Below are positions 1 through 8,160 of a stretch of 64,000 nt of DNA, one piece after another. The position numbers and the translations under genes were made by a program. The stretch's first letter is position 1, and every line of letters begins with the position of its first letter. A model generated the notes under the pieces. That model was not told the origin of the DNA, searched no databases, and saw nothing but the letters and a program-made list of their open reading frames with translations. This DNA comes from CAVSRC01 sp963798195 (lineage in GTDB: Bacteria > Pseudomonadota > Alphaproteobacteria > Rhizobiales > Kaistiaceae), in the NCBI GenBank assembly GCA_963798195.1, contig CAWCSF010000010.1:930001-994000 (forward strand), in the 5' to 3' direction.

Positions 1-40
1 CGTCAGCGCCATGCTCGCTTCAGGGCAACCATCCTCATGA
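1..40 (+). CDS. fabZ: C-terminal end of a probable FabZ (3-hydroxyacyl-ACP dehydratase), partial
   Basis: The frame entering from the left edge (codons from base 2) stays open to a TGA at 38-40 and gives the tail VSAMLASGQPSS. A short Ala/Met-rich tail of this kind fits the end of FabZ, and fabZ is normally the gene just before lpxA in alphaproteobacteria. The stop overlaps the lpxA start as ATGA, implying translational coupling. Only 12 residues are visible, so the call rests mostly on synteny. Confidence 0.45.
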   Translation, partial: VSAMLASGQPSS

Positions 41-852
41 GCGGCATTCACCCGACGGCGATCGTCGAGGACGGTGCCAGCATGGGAGCCGGCGTCACCG
101 TCGGTCCATTCTCCATCATCGGCCGTGATGTGACGCTGGCGGATGGCGTGATTGTCGACAGCCACGCCATCGTCAGGGGGCGCACCTCGGTCGGCGCGCG
201 AACGGTCATCGGACCGCATGTTCTGATCGGCGGAGATCCCCAGGACCTCAGCTACAGGGGCGAGGACACCGAGATCACGATTGGCACGGATTGCGTGATT
301 CGTGAGCATTCGACCGTCAATCGTGGCACCGCCCGCGGTCGCGGCCGTACATCGATCGGCGACCATTGCTTCATGATGATCGGCGCGCATGTGGCCCATG
401 ATTGCATCGTCGGCAATCATGTCATCCTCACCAACAACACGCTCCTTGGTGGACATTCGGAGATCGGCGACTACGCCATCCTCGGCGGCGCGTCGGCCGT
501 CCAGCAGCGAACGCGGGTCGGAGCGCACTGCTTCATCGGCGGACTGGTGGGCGTGACAAGCGAGGTCGTGCCCTACGCGATGGTGATCGGTCATCGCGGC
601 GAGATAGTGGGCGTCAACGTGCGCGGATTGAGCCGACGCGGTTTCGACCGCGCCGCCATCCACGCCATTCGCAGCGCCTTCAAGCTCTTCTTCGATGCCT
701 CGGGGCCTCGGGCGGGGCGCATTGCGGCGGTGGAAGCGCAATACGGCGATGTTCCGGCTGTCCAGCCGCTAGTCGAGTTCTTGCGCGGTGTCGGCGAGCG
801 TCCGCTGACGCTGCCGCGCAAGAACGGCGGCGCGACCGATGAAGACGCGTGA
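37..852 (+). CDS. lpxA: UDP-N-acetylglucosamine O-acyltransferase LpxA
   Basis: This cytoplasmic enzyme makes the first lipid A intermediate by moving a 3-hydroxyacyl chain from acyl-ACP to the 3-OH of UDP-GlcNAc. The 271 residues are full length for the family. Hexapeptide repeats (V-x-I-G type) of the left-handed beta helix fill residues 5-190, and the helical C-terminal domain follows. The active-site stretch AHVAHDC is present; His121 corresponds to the catalytic His125 of the E. coli enzyme. The ATG at 37 overlaps the preceding stop, and the gene overlaps lpxI by 14 bases, so lpxA-lpxI-lpxB look like one transcription unit. Confidence 0.97.
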   Translation: MSGIHPTAIVEDGASMGAGVTVGPFSIIGRDVTLADGVIVDSHAIVRGRTSVGARTVIGPHVLIGGDPQDLSYRGEDTEITIGTDCVIREHSTVNRGTARGRGRTSIGDHCFMMIGAHVAHDCIVGNHVILTNNTLLGGHSEIGDYAILGGASAVQQRTRVGAHCFIGGLVGVTSEVVPYAMVIGHRGEIVGVNVRGLSRRGFDRAAIHAIRSAFKLFFDASGPRAGRIAAVEAQYGDVPAVQPLVEFLRGVGERPLTLPRKNGGATDEDA

Positions 853-1708
853 GGCTTCCGGCGAACCCCTGGCGATCCTCGCGGCCGGGGGGGCGATCCC
901 CTTCCAGGTAGCGACCGCCGCGGCGGAGGGCGGACGCAAGGTCTTCGTCGTCAGGCTGGAAGGCGAGGCCGATGAGAGGCTCAAGGCCTTCCCCAACGCT
1001 CCCATCAAATGGGGGCAACTCGCCCGCATTCATGACCTGGTGATCGCACAGGGCATCCGCGACGTCGTCATGGTCGGTTCGTTGAGCCGCCGGCCGGACT
1101 TCCGCAACCTGGGCCTTGATCTGAGCACGCTGCGCCTGCTGCCGATGATCCTGAAAGGCATGGTCGGCGGAGACGACACCGTGCTCGGCAATTTCGTCAA
1201 GGCGCTCGAGGAGCGCGGCCTGCGCGTCCTCGGCGCGCACGAGATCGCGCCCGACCTCGTCGCCGTCGAGGGCCACGTCGCCGGACCGCGGGTGCCGCAG
1301 TCGGCGCTCGACGACGCCGCCATCGCGATGGACGCGGCGCGCGCCATCGGCGAGCGCGACATCGGCCAGGCGGCAGTGGCCGTGAATGGCCTGGTCGTGG
1401 CCGTCGAAGCCGCCGAAGGCACGGACGCGATGCTCGAGCGGGTCGCGGACCTGCACTACAAGGGGCGGGTCAAGTGGTCGGGCCGCGCGGGCGTGCTGGC
1501 GAAATGCGCCAAGCCCCAGCAGGACCTGCGCGTCGACATGCCGACGATCGGGCCCGACACGGTAGCCGGTGTCGTCAGGGCGCACCTCGCCGGCATCGTC
1601 GTCGAGGCCGGCCGCGTGATGATCGCCGAGCGCGACAAGACGATCGCCGCCGCCAAGGAAAGCGGCACGTTCATTCTCGGCGCTGCCGAAACACGGCCGC
1701 CGTCGTGA
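839..1708 (+). CDS. lpxI: UDP-2,3-diacylglucosamine pyrophosphatase LpxI
   Basis: LpxI hydrolyses UDP-2,3-diacylglucosamine to lipid X plus UMP, the step done by LpxH in enterobacteria. The 289-residue product has the two-part LpxI architecture (DUF1009): an N-terminal region with the LAAGGAIPFQVA opening, and a C-terminal catalytic region with KCAKPQQDLRVDMPTIGPDT (about residues 223-242). The ATG lies inside the end of lpxA and the TGA overlaps the GTG start of lpxB, so translation is coupled on both sides. Use of LpxI instead of LpxH is typical of alphaproteobacteria. Confidence 0.95.
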   Translation: MKTREASGEPLAILAAGGAIPFQVATAAAEGGRKVFVVRLEGEADERLKAFPNAPIKWGQLARIHDLVIAQGIRDVVMVGSLSRRPDFRNLGLDLSTLRLLPMILKGMVGGDDTVLGNFVKALEERGLRVLGAHEIAPDLVAVEGHVAGPRVPQSALDDAAIAMDAARAIGERDIGQAAVAVNGLVVAVEAAEGTDAMLERVADLHYKGRVKWSGRAGVLAKCAKPQQDLRVDMPTIGPDTVAGVVRAHLAGIVVEAGRVMIAERDKTIAAAKESGTFILGAAETRPPS

Positions 1709-2895
1709 CCGCGATCCCGCGCGTCGAGGGGCCCTTGAAGGTCTTCCTGATCGCTGGAGAGGAGTCGGGCGACGCGCTTGGCGCCGGTTTGATGGAAGCC
1801 CTGGACGCCAGGGTCAGCGGCGGCGTGCGCTACCTCGGTATCGGAGGCGCGCGCATGGCCCGATACGGGCTCACCTCGATATTCCCGATGGAGGAACTGG
1901 CGCTGCACGGCCTGACCGAAGTGGTGGCGCGGTTGCCACGCCTCTGGCGGCGCATCAACGAAACGGTCGCAGCCGTGCTCGAAGCGGAGCCGGACGTGCT
2001 GGTCGCCATAGACTGCCCGGCCTTCAGCCTGCGCGTTGCCAAGCGGGTTCGCCGTCAGAATCCGCGTATCACGATTGTCGACTACGTCTCGCCGACGGTG
2101 TGGGCATACTTGCCGGGGCGAGCCCGGGCGATGGCGCGGTTCGTTGACCGGATTCTCGCCATCCTGCCGTTCGAGCCTGCGGTGCATCGTGAGCTGGGTG
2201 GACCACCCTGCACCTATGTCGGCCATCCCCTGACTGCACGGCTGGATATCCTGCGCCCGGCACCCGGCGAGCGGCCGCCGCTTGGCGCCAACGGAGTGCC
2301 AACGCTGCTGGTTCTGCCCGGCAGCCGGCGCAGCGAGGTGACTCGCCTCATGGCGCCGTTCGGCGAAACGATACAGCGCGTCGTCGACCGCATCGGGCCA
2401 CTCGACATTGTCCTGCCGGCGGTTGACCGGCTCGCCGCCGACATTCGCGCGCGTGTCGCCGACTGGCCGGTGAAGCCGCGCATTGTCGAAGGCGAAGAGG
2501 CGAAGCTGCAGGCTTTTCGCAGCGCCCACGCTGCATTGGTTGCGTCCGGCACGGTGACGCTGGAACTGGCGTTTTCGAAAGTGCCGATGGTGGTCGCCTA
2601 TCGGGTCGATCCGCTCGTCCGACCGCTGAAGCCGTTCCTCAGGGCGAAGTCGATCGTGCTCGCCAATCTGGTCGTGGACGAGCGCGCGATCCCGGAGTTC
2701 CTCGACGGCGACAGCAACCCGCGCCAGTTGTCGGAGGCGCTATTGCCGTTGCTTGGCGACACCCCCGCACGCGCGGCGCAGCTTGCCGCGTTCGATCGCA
2801 TGGATGCGCTGATGGACCCGGACGAGGCGCCGCCGAGCGCGCGCGCGGCAGACGCCGTTCTGGAGACGCTGCGGGCGCGCCGCGTCCCGGCCTAG
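1705..2895 (+). CDS. lpxB: Lipid-A-disaccharide synthase LpxB
   Basis: LpxB condenses UDP-2,3-diacylglucosamine with lipid X to form the lipid A disaccharide at the inner membrane. The start chosen is GTG 1705, which forms a GTGA overlap with the lpxI stop and gives 396 residues, the usual length; TTG 1735 is an alternative just before KVFLIAGEESGD. The family motifs GEESGD (N-terminal), DYVSPTVWAY and LPGSRRSEV (GT-B UDP-binding side) are visible. The reading frame extends further upstream, but that part overlaps lpxI and is not LpxB-like. The stop codon shares bases with the stop of convergent gltA (CTAG). Confidence 0.96.
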   Translation: MTAIPRVEGPLKVFLIAGEESGDALGAGLMEALDARVSGGVRYLGIGGARMARYGLTSIFPMEELALHGLTEVVARLPRLWRRINETVAAVLEAEPDVLVAIDCPAFSLRVAKRVRRQNPRITIVDYVSPTVWAYLPGRARAMARFVDRILAILPFEPAVHRELGGPPCTYVGHPLTARLDILRPAPGERPPLGANGVPTLLVLPGSRRSEVTRLMAPFGETIQRVVDRIGPLDIVLPAVDRLAADIRARVADWPVKPRIVEGEEAKLQAFRSAHAALVASGTVTLELAFSKVPMVVAYRVDPLVRPLKPFLRAKSIVLANLVVDERAIPEFLDGDSNPRQLSEALLPLLGDTPARAAQLAAFDRMDALMDPDEAPPSARAADAVLETLRARRVPA

Positions 2896-4217
2896 CGGCG
2901 CTTGGAGACCGGCACGTAGTCTCGCTTCACTTCGCCAGTGTAGAGCTGGCGCGGACGTCCGATCTTCTGGGACGGGTCCTCGACCATCTCCTTCCACTGG
3001 GCGATCCACCCGACGGTGCGCGCAACCGCGAACAGCACGGTGAACATCGTGGTCGGAAAGCCCAATGCTTTCAAGGTGATGCCGGAATAGAAGTCGATAT
3101 TCGGATAGAGCTTCTTCTCGATGAAGTACTCGTCCGTGAGCGCGATGCGCTCCAACTCCATGGCCACCTCGAGCAGCGGATCGTCCTGGACGCCGAGTTC
3201 CGCCAGCACCTCATGCGTGGTCTTCTGCATGATCTTGGCGCGCGGATCGTAGTTCTTGTAGACGCGGTGTCCAAAGCCCATCAGGCGGAACGGGTCTTCC
3301 TTGTCCTTCGCCCGATTGATGAACTCGGGAATGCGATCGACCGTGCCGATCTCCTGGAGCATGTTGAGCGCCGCTTCGTTGGCGCCGCCATGCGCCGGGC
3401 CCCAAAGGCAGGCGATGCCGGCCGCGATGCAGGCGAACGGATTTGCGCCCGACGAACCGGCCAGGCGCACGGTCGACGTCGACGCGTTCTGCTCGTGGTC
3501 GGCATGCAGGATGAAAATGCGATCCATGGCGCGCGCCAGTACCGGATTCACCTTGTACTCCTCGCAGGGGACCGCGAAGCACATGCGCAGGAAGTTCGAG
3601 GCGTAGTCCAGGGCGTTCAGCGGATACACGAACGGCTGGCCGACGTGATACTTGTATGCCATCGCGGCAATCGTCGGCATCTTCGCGATCATGCGGAGCG
3701 ACGCGACCATGCGCTGATGCGGATCCGCGATGTCGGTGGAGTCGTGGTAGAACGCGGACATGGCGCCGACGACGCCGCACATGATCGCCATGGGATGGGC
3801 GTCGCGGCGGAACCCGGTAAAGAAGCGGTTCATCTGCTCGTGAACCATCGTGTGAAAGGTCACGCGATGATCGAAATCGGCCTTCTGCGCCGGCGTCGGC
3901 AACTCGCCATAGAGAAGCAGGTAGCACGTCTCGAGAAAGTCGCCGTGCTCGGCGAGCTGCTCGATCGGGTAGCCGCGATAAAGCAGGACCCCCTCATCGC
4001 CATCAATATAGGTGATGGCGGACTCGCAGGCGGCGGTGGACGTGAAACCAGGGTCATAGGTGAAACGGCCGGTGTCGCGATAGAGCGCGCCAATGTCGAT
4101 GACTTCCGGTCCGATCGTGCCTTCGCGGATGCTGAAATCCCAGGTCTCGTTGCCAAGCGTCAGGCGGGCCATCTTGCCCGGTTCGGCCGGGTTATCCATT
4201 TTGCTCGCAGTAGCCAT
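2892..4217 (-). CDS. gltA: Citrate synthase, hexameric type II
   Basis: This enzyme condenses acetyl-CoA with oxaloacetate at the entry of the TCA cycle. The 441 residues match the Gram-negative hexameric form, with its N-terminal beta domain (residues 1-60). Catalytic landmarks are present: GPAHGGANEA with His277, FGHRVY with His317, and IDFYSG with Asp375. The ATG at 4217 is preceded by GAGGGG. ATG at codon 7 (MDNPAEPG) is possible. The gene is expressed from its own promoter (4258-4286) in the 114-base gap after gltX. Its stop overlaps that of lpxB by 3 bases. Confidence 0.97.
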   Translation of the reverse strand: MATASKMDNPAEPGKMARLTLGNETWDFSIREGTIGPEVIDIGALYRDTGRFTYDPGFTSTAACESAITYIDGDEGVLLYRGYPIEQLAEHGDFLETCYLLLYGELPTPAQKADFDHRVTFHTMVHEQMNRFFTGFRRDAHPMAIMCGVVGAMSAFYHDSTDIADPHQRMVASLRMIAKMPTIAAMAYKYHVGQPFVYPLNALDYASNFLRMCFAVPCEEYKVNPVLARAMDRIFILHADHEQNASTSTVRLAGSSGANPFACIAAGIACLWGPAHGGANEAALNMLQEIGTVDRIPEFINRAKDKEDPFRLMGFGHRVYKNYDPRAKIMQKTTHEVLAELGVQDDPLLEVAMELERIALTDEYFIEKKLYPNIDFYSGITLKALGFPTTMFTVLFAVARTVGWIAQWKEMVEDPSQKIGRPRQLYTGEVKRDYVPVSKRR

Positions 4218-4257
4218 ACGGGCCCCTCACTCAATAGATGTCGCGGAAAATCGGCTC

Positions 4258-4286
4258 ATTCTATTTGTTGCATCGCAACAAGTCCA
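4258..4286 (-). promoter_or_regulatory. Candidate gltA promoter with an operator-like dyad in the spacer
   Basis: Read on the minus strand, TGGACT (4281-4286) and TAGAAT (4258-4263) are separated by 17 bases, a good sigma-70 match about 40 bases before the gltA ATG. A perfect inverted repeat, TTGTTGC-N3-GCAACAA (4265-4281), fills the spacer. A dyad placed there is a classical repressor site, though it could also be an RNA hairpin. The sequence elements are directly visible; the function is inferred. Confidence 0.5.
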
Positions 4287-4331
4287 TCGCCGCATGGTGG
4301 AATTGGAGCAGCGGCGGCGGATGTAAAGGCG

Positions 4332-5756
4332 TCAGGCCGCGGCTTGATCGCCAATCCGGGCGAGGCTTTCGTCGCGGCCGAGAATCTCCAGAACCTCGAA
4401 AATTCCGGGTGACGCGGCACGGCCAGTGAGGGCCGCGCGCAGCGGCTGGGCAACCTTGCCGAGCTTGATCCCGCTGGCTTCCGCAAAGCTCTTGATCGCC
4501 GCCTCGGTGGCCGCGACCGACCAGTCTGGCAGCGCCCTCAGCGCGGAAAGCACGCCCGCGAGCAGCGCCCGCGCATCCGCATCAAGCAGGACGGCCGCGG
4601 CGGCATCGGGCTCCAGCGGGCGCTCGGCTACGATGAAGTGCGCGCCCTTGATCAGATCGATCAGTGTCTTCGCCCGCTCCTTGAGAAGAGGCAAAGCGGC
4701 CTTCAGTTTCGCAACGCGATCGCCGGTGAGCTTCGCCTGAAACGCGGGTCCCTCCGGCAAATGGGGCAGCGCCGCAATCAGCGTGTCGTAGAGGTCGGCG
4801 TTGGTCTTCTGCCGCAGGTAGTGCGCGTTGACGCTCTCCAGCTTGGTGAAGTCGAAGCGCGCCGCGCCGCGCCCGATGCCGTCGAAATCGAACCACGCCG
4901 CCATCTGCTCGATCGACATGATCTCGTCATCGCCGTGGCTCCAGCCGAGGCGGACGAGATAGTTGCGCAGCGCCTCGGGCAGGTAGCCCATGGCGCGGTA
5001 CGCATCGACGCCGAGCGCGCCGTGCCGCTTGGAAAGCTTGGCGCCGTCCGGTCCATGGATCAGCGGGATGTGAGCCATGACCGGAACGTCCCAGCCCAGC
5101 GCGTCGTAGAGAATCTTCTGCCGGCCGGCATTGGTCAGATGGTCGTCGCCGCGGATGATGTGCGTAACGCCCATGTCGTGATCGTCGACGACGACAGCGT
5201 GCATGTAGGTCGGGGTGCCGTCGGAGCGCAGGATGATGAAATCGTCGAGGTCGTTGTTCGGGAAAGCAACGCGGCCCTGAACCATGTCCTCGATAACGGT
5301 CTCACCCTCCAGCGGCGCCTTGATGCGGACGACAGGCGGGACGCCGGTGGGGGCATCGGCGGGATCGCGGTCGCGCCAGCGCCCTTCATAACGGGCAAAG
5401 CGACCCTCGGCGCGCGCCTTGGCGCGCATCTCGTTCAGCTCCTCCGGCGTATCGTAGGCGCGATAGGCCTTGCCGCTGGCGACGAGCGCCTCGGCGGCCT
5501 CGCGGTGGCGTGCGGCCCGGGCAAACTGATGAATCGGTTCACCGTCCCACCCGAGGCCCAGCCACTCCATTCCATCGATGATCGCCGCGATAGCGGCGTC
5601 CGTGGAGCGCTCGCGATCGGTATCCTCGATGCGCAGCAGCATTTTGCCACCGGTGTGGCGGGCATAGAGCCAGTTGAACAGTGCCGTCCGCGCCCCGCCG
5701 ATGTGGAGGAAGCCGGTGGGCGAGGGGGCGAATCGGGTGACGACGGTCTCGGTCAT
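4332..5756 (-). CDS. gltX: Glutamyl-tRNA synthetase
   Basis: This class I synthetase charges tRNA-Glu. It has the N-terminal signature RFAPSPTGFLHIGGARTALF, where HIGG is the HIGH motif, and KLSKRHG in the middle for the KMSKS loop. An all-helical anticodon-binding domain follows to the end. Total length is about 474 residues, normal for bacterial GluRS. The start MTETVV at 5756 puts the signature at the usual distance; an ATG three codons upstream (5765) is equally possible, and neither has a strong ribosome site. A glutaminyl-tRNA synthetase gene lies nearby on the other strand, so this enzyme need not be the misacylating type, but that cannot be decided from sequence. Confidence 0.95.
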   Translation of the reverse strand: MTETVVTRFAPSPTGFLHIGGARTALFNWLYARHTGGKMLLRIEDTDRERSTDAAIAAIIDGMEWLGLGWDGEPIHQFARAARHREAAEALVASGKAYRAYDTPEELNEMRAKARAEGRFARYEGRWRDRDPADAPTGVPPVVRIKAPLEGETVIEDMVQGRVAFPNNDLDDFIILRSDGTPTYMHAVVVDDHDMGVTHIIRGDDHLTNAGRQKILYDALGWDVPVMAHIPLIHGPDGAKLSKRHGALGVDAYRAMGYLPEALRNYLVRLGWSHGDDEIMSIEQMAAWFDFDGIGRGAARFDFTKLESVNAHYLRQKTNADLYDTLIAALPHLPEGPAFQAKLTGDRVAKLKAALPLLKERAKTLIDLIKGAHFIVAERPLEPDAAAAVLLDADARALLAGVLSALRALPDWSVAATEAAIKSFAEASGIKLGKVAQPLRAALTGRAASPGIFEVLEILGRDESLARIGDQAAA

Positions 5757-5833
5757 TTCGAGCATGTGCGTTGCGAAGGCCGGCGTCCTGTACCATAGGT
5801 GCCGCGCCGAATGTCAGCCCCAGGGATGCGCAC

Positions 5834-6340
5834 GTGGACACGCCCGAACTCATCATTCGCCGGCTGCAGGGCGATGCGGACGCGGAACTTTACCGCGAGA
5901 TCCGGCTGGAATTGCTGCGCCTGAGCCCTGAATCCTACGGCAGCGATCATGCGACCGAGAGCGCGCATTCCTCCCAGCATTTCGTGTCGCGGCTGGAGGA
6001 GTCCTGGATTTTCGCCGCCTTTCTCGGCGACGATCTGGTCGGTGTGGCGGGACTTGCGGTGGACCGGGGTGTGAAGCGCAGCCACAAGGGCTTCCTCTGG
6101 GGTGTCTATGTGCGGCCAAAAGCCCGCAATCTGGGCATCGCGCGCCGCCTCGCCGAGACCGTCTTGGCCGAAGCACGGGGCAAGGTCGAACTCGTTCAGC
6201 TCTCGGTCGAGCGGCGGAACCTGCACGCGCGGCGGCTCTACACCGGCCTTGGCTTCGTCGAATACGGCTTGGAGGTGAACGCCCGCAGGATCGGCGATCG
6301 CTATTTCGACGACGTGCTGATGGCCAAGCCGGTGTTCTGA
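5834..6340 (+). CDS. GNAT family N-acetyltransferase
   Basis: The predicted 168-residue protein has the GNAT fold landmarks: an N-terminal IIRRLQ strand, a central strand FLWGVYVRPKARNLGIARRL with the R-N-x-G-I-A acetyl-CoA pyrophosphate loop, and a C-terminal NLHARRLYTGLGFVEYG strand-helix. GTG 5834 was chosen because AGGGA lies 7 bases upstream and the protein then opens with a beta strand; the frame is open further upstream but overlaps the 5' end of gltX. The substrate is unknown. The gene sits between the two divergent aminoacyl-tRNA synthetase genes. Confidence 0.8.
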   Translation: MDTPELIIRRLQGDADAELYREIRLELLRLSPESYGSDHATESAHSSQHFVSRLEESWIFAAFLGDDLVGVAGLAVDRGVKRSHKGFLWGVYVRPKARNLGIARRLAETVLAEARGKVELVQLSVERRNLHARRLYTGLGFVEYGLEVNARRIGDRYFDDVLMAKPVF

Positions 6341-6422
6341 CGCCGCGCTTGGCCTTTCCACCGGGATTTGGCACATAGGCGCCTCAATGGTCCCGGCGGC
6401 CCGCCGGTCACAAGGAATTCCG

Positions 6423-8105
6423 ATGTCAGTTGAAGCACCTGCGCGCGAGGCCGGAGTGGATTTCATCCGCGACATCGTGCGGGAAGATCTCGCCGCCGGG
6501 CGGCATAAAAGCGTCGTGACGCGCTTTCCGCCCGAGCCGAACGGCTATCTGCATATTGGCCACGCCAAGTCGATCTGCCTGAATTTCGGCATCGCGCAGG
6601 AGTTCGGCGGCCAGTGCAACTTGCGCTTCGACGACACCAACCCGGCCAAGGAGGAGCAGGAATACATCGACGCTATCAAGCGCGATGTGCACTGGCTGGG
6701 ATTTGATTGGGGCGACAACCTCTTTCACGCTTCCGACTATTTCGACCAGCTCTATGCGTGGGCGGAGCACCTGATCGGCGAGGGCAAAGCCTATGTCGAC
6801 GACCAGAGCCCGGAGGAGATGCGCGCCAGCCGCGGCACGCTGACCGAGGCCGGCCGCAACAGCCCGTTCCGCGAGCGCAGCGTCGAAGAGAATCTCGATC
6901 TCTTCCGCCGCATGAGGGCTGGCGAGTTCCCCAATGGCACGCGCGTGCTCCGCGCGAAGATCGACATGGCGTCGGGCAACATCAACCTGCGCGATCCGGT
7001 GCTGTACCGCATCCTGCACGCCAGCCATCCGCGCACTGGCACCGCCTGGAGCATCTATCCAAGCTACGATTTCGCCCACGGCCAGTCGGATTCCATCGAG
7101 GGCGTGACCCATTCGCTGTGCACGCTCGAGTTCGCCGACCACCAGCCGCTTTACAACTGGTTTCTCGACAACCTGCCAGTGCCGTCGCGCCCGCGGCAGA
7201 TCGAGTTCGCGCGGCTCAACCTCGACTACACGGTGCTGTCGAAGCGCGTGCTCACCATGCTGGTGCGCGACGGTCACGTGTCGGGTTGGGACGATCCGCG
7301 CATGCCGACGCTTGCCGGCCTGCGCCGGCGCGGCGTGCCGCCGGAGGCGATCCGCGCCTTCGCCGCGTCGATCGGCGTCGCGCGGGCGGACAGCCGCGTC
7401 GATATTTCCATGCTCGAGAGCGCCATCCGCGATGCGCTCAACAAGACCGCGCTTCGCCGCATGGCGGTGCTGCGGCCGCTCAAGGTGGTGATCGAGAACT
7501 ATCCGGAAGGTCAGACGGAGGAACTGGAGGCAGTCAACAATCCGGAGGACCCGGCCGCCGGCACGCGCCGCGTCCGTTTCAGCCGCGAGCTTTACGTCGA
7601 GCGCGACGATTTCATGGAAGACCCGCCGAAGAAATTCTTCCGGCTCTCGCCCGGCCAGGAAGTGCGGCTGCGCTACGCCTATTTCGTTCGCTGCCGTGAG
7701 GCGATCAAGGACGCGTCCGGCGAGGTGGTGGAACTGCGCTGCACCTACGACCCGGAGACGCGCGGCGGCAACAACCCGCCGGATGGCCGCAAGGTGAAAG
7801 CGACCTTGCATTGGGTCTCGGCCACGGACTCGGTTCAGGCCGAGGTCCGGCTGCTCGGCACGCTGTTCAGCAAGCCCGATCCGGACATCGCGAATTTCGC
7901 CACGGAGATGAATCCGGAATCCCTTGTGGTTCTGCCGGATGCGCGGCTGGAGCCGGCTGTTGTCGAGGGCAACTCCGATACGCCAGTGCAGTTCGAGCGG
8001 CAGGGCTACTTCCGCCGCGACCAGGACTCGACCCCCGGCCGCCCGGTTTTCGTGCGCACCGTGGGCCTGCGCGACACGTTCGCCAAGGCAATGGCCGGCG
8101 GCTGA
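6423..8105 (+). CDS. glnS: Glutaminyl-tRNA synthetase
   Basis: GlnRS attaches glutamine directly to tRNA-Gln. The 560-residue protein has VVTRFPPEPNGYLHIGHAKS (HIGH motif), FDDTNPAKEEQEY for the ATP/amino-acid site, VLSKRVL for the KMSKS loop, and the two C-terminal beta-barrels for anticodon recognition. This architecture is GlnRS rather than GluRS. ATG 6423 has AAGGA at optimal spacing; an upstream ATG (6387) adds an unlikely leader of 12 residues. GlnRS is patchy in alphaproteobacteria, many of which use GatCAB instead, so its presence beside gltX is worth noting. Confidence 0.94.
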   Translation: MSVEAPAREAGVDFIRDIVREDLAAGRHKSVVTRFPPEPNGYLHIGHAKSICLNFGIAQEFGGQCNLRFDDTNPAKEEQEYIDAIKRDVHWLGFDWGDNLFHASDYFDQLYAWAEHLIGEGKAYVDDQSPEEMRASRGTLTEAGRNSPFRERSVEENLDLFRRMRAGEFPNGTRVLRAKIDMASGNINLRDPVLYRILHASHPRTGTAWSIYPSYDFAHGQSDSIEGVTHSLCTLEFADHQPLYNWFLDNLPVPSRPRQIEFARLNLDYTVLSKRVLTMLVRDGHVSGWDDPRMPTLAGLRRRGVPPEAIRAFAASIGVARADSRVDISMLESAIRDALNKTALRRMAVLRPLKVVIENYPEGQTEELEAVNNPEDPAAGTRRVRFSRELYVERDDFMEDPPKKFFRLSPGQEVRLRYAYFVRCREAIKDASGEVVELRCTYDPETRGGNNPPDGRKVKATLHWVSATDSVQAEVRLLGTLFSKPDPDIANFATEMNPESLVVLPDARLEPAVVEGNSDTPVQFERQGYFRRDQDSTPGRPVFVRTVGLRDTFAKAMAGG

Positions 8106-8160
8106 TCTTATCGTCTGACAGGCCCCGCAACCTCGGCTAGCATTGCCGAAGGGGGCGGGG

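Noticed and set aside
1474..1704. Extended N-terminus of the lpxB frame
   Set aside because: It overlaps lpxI, has no LpxB similarity, and a GTG start coupled to the lpxI stop gives the normal length.
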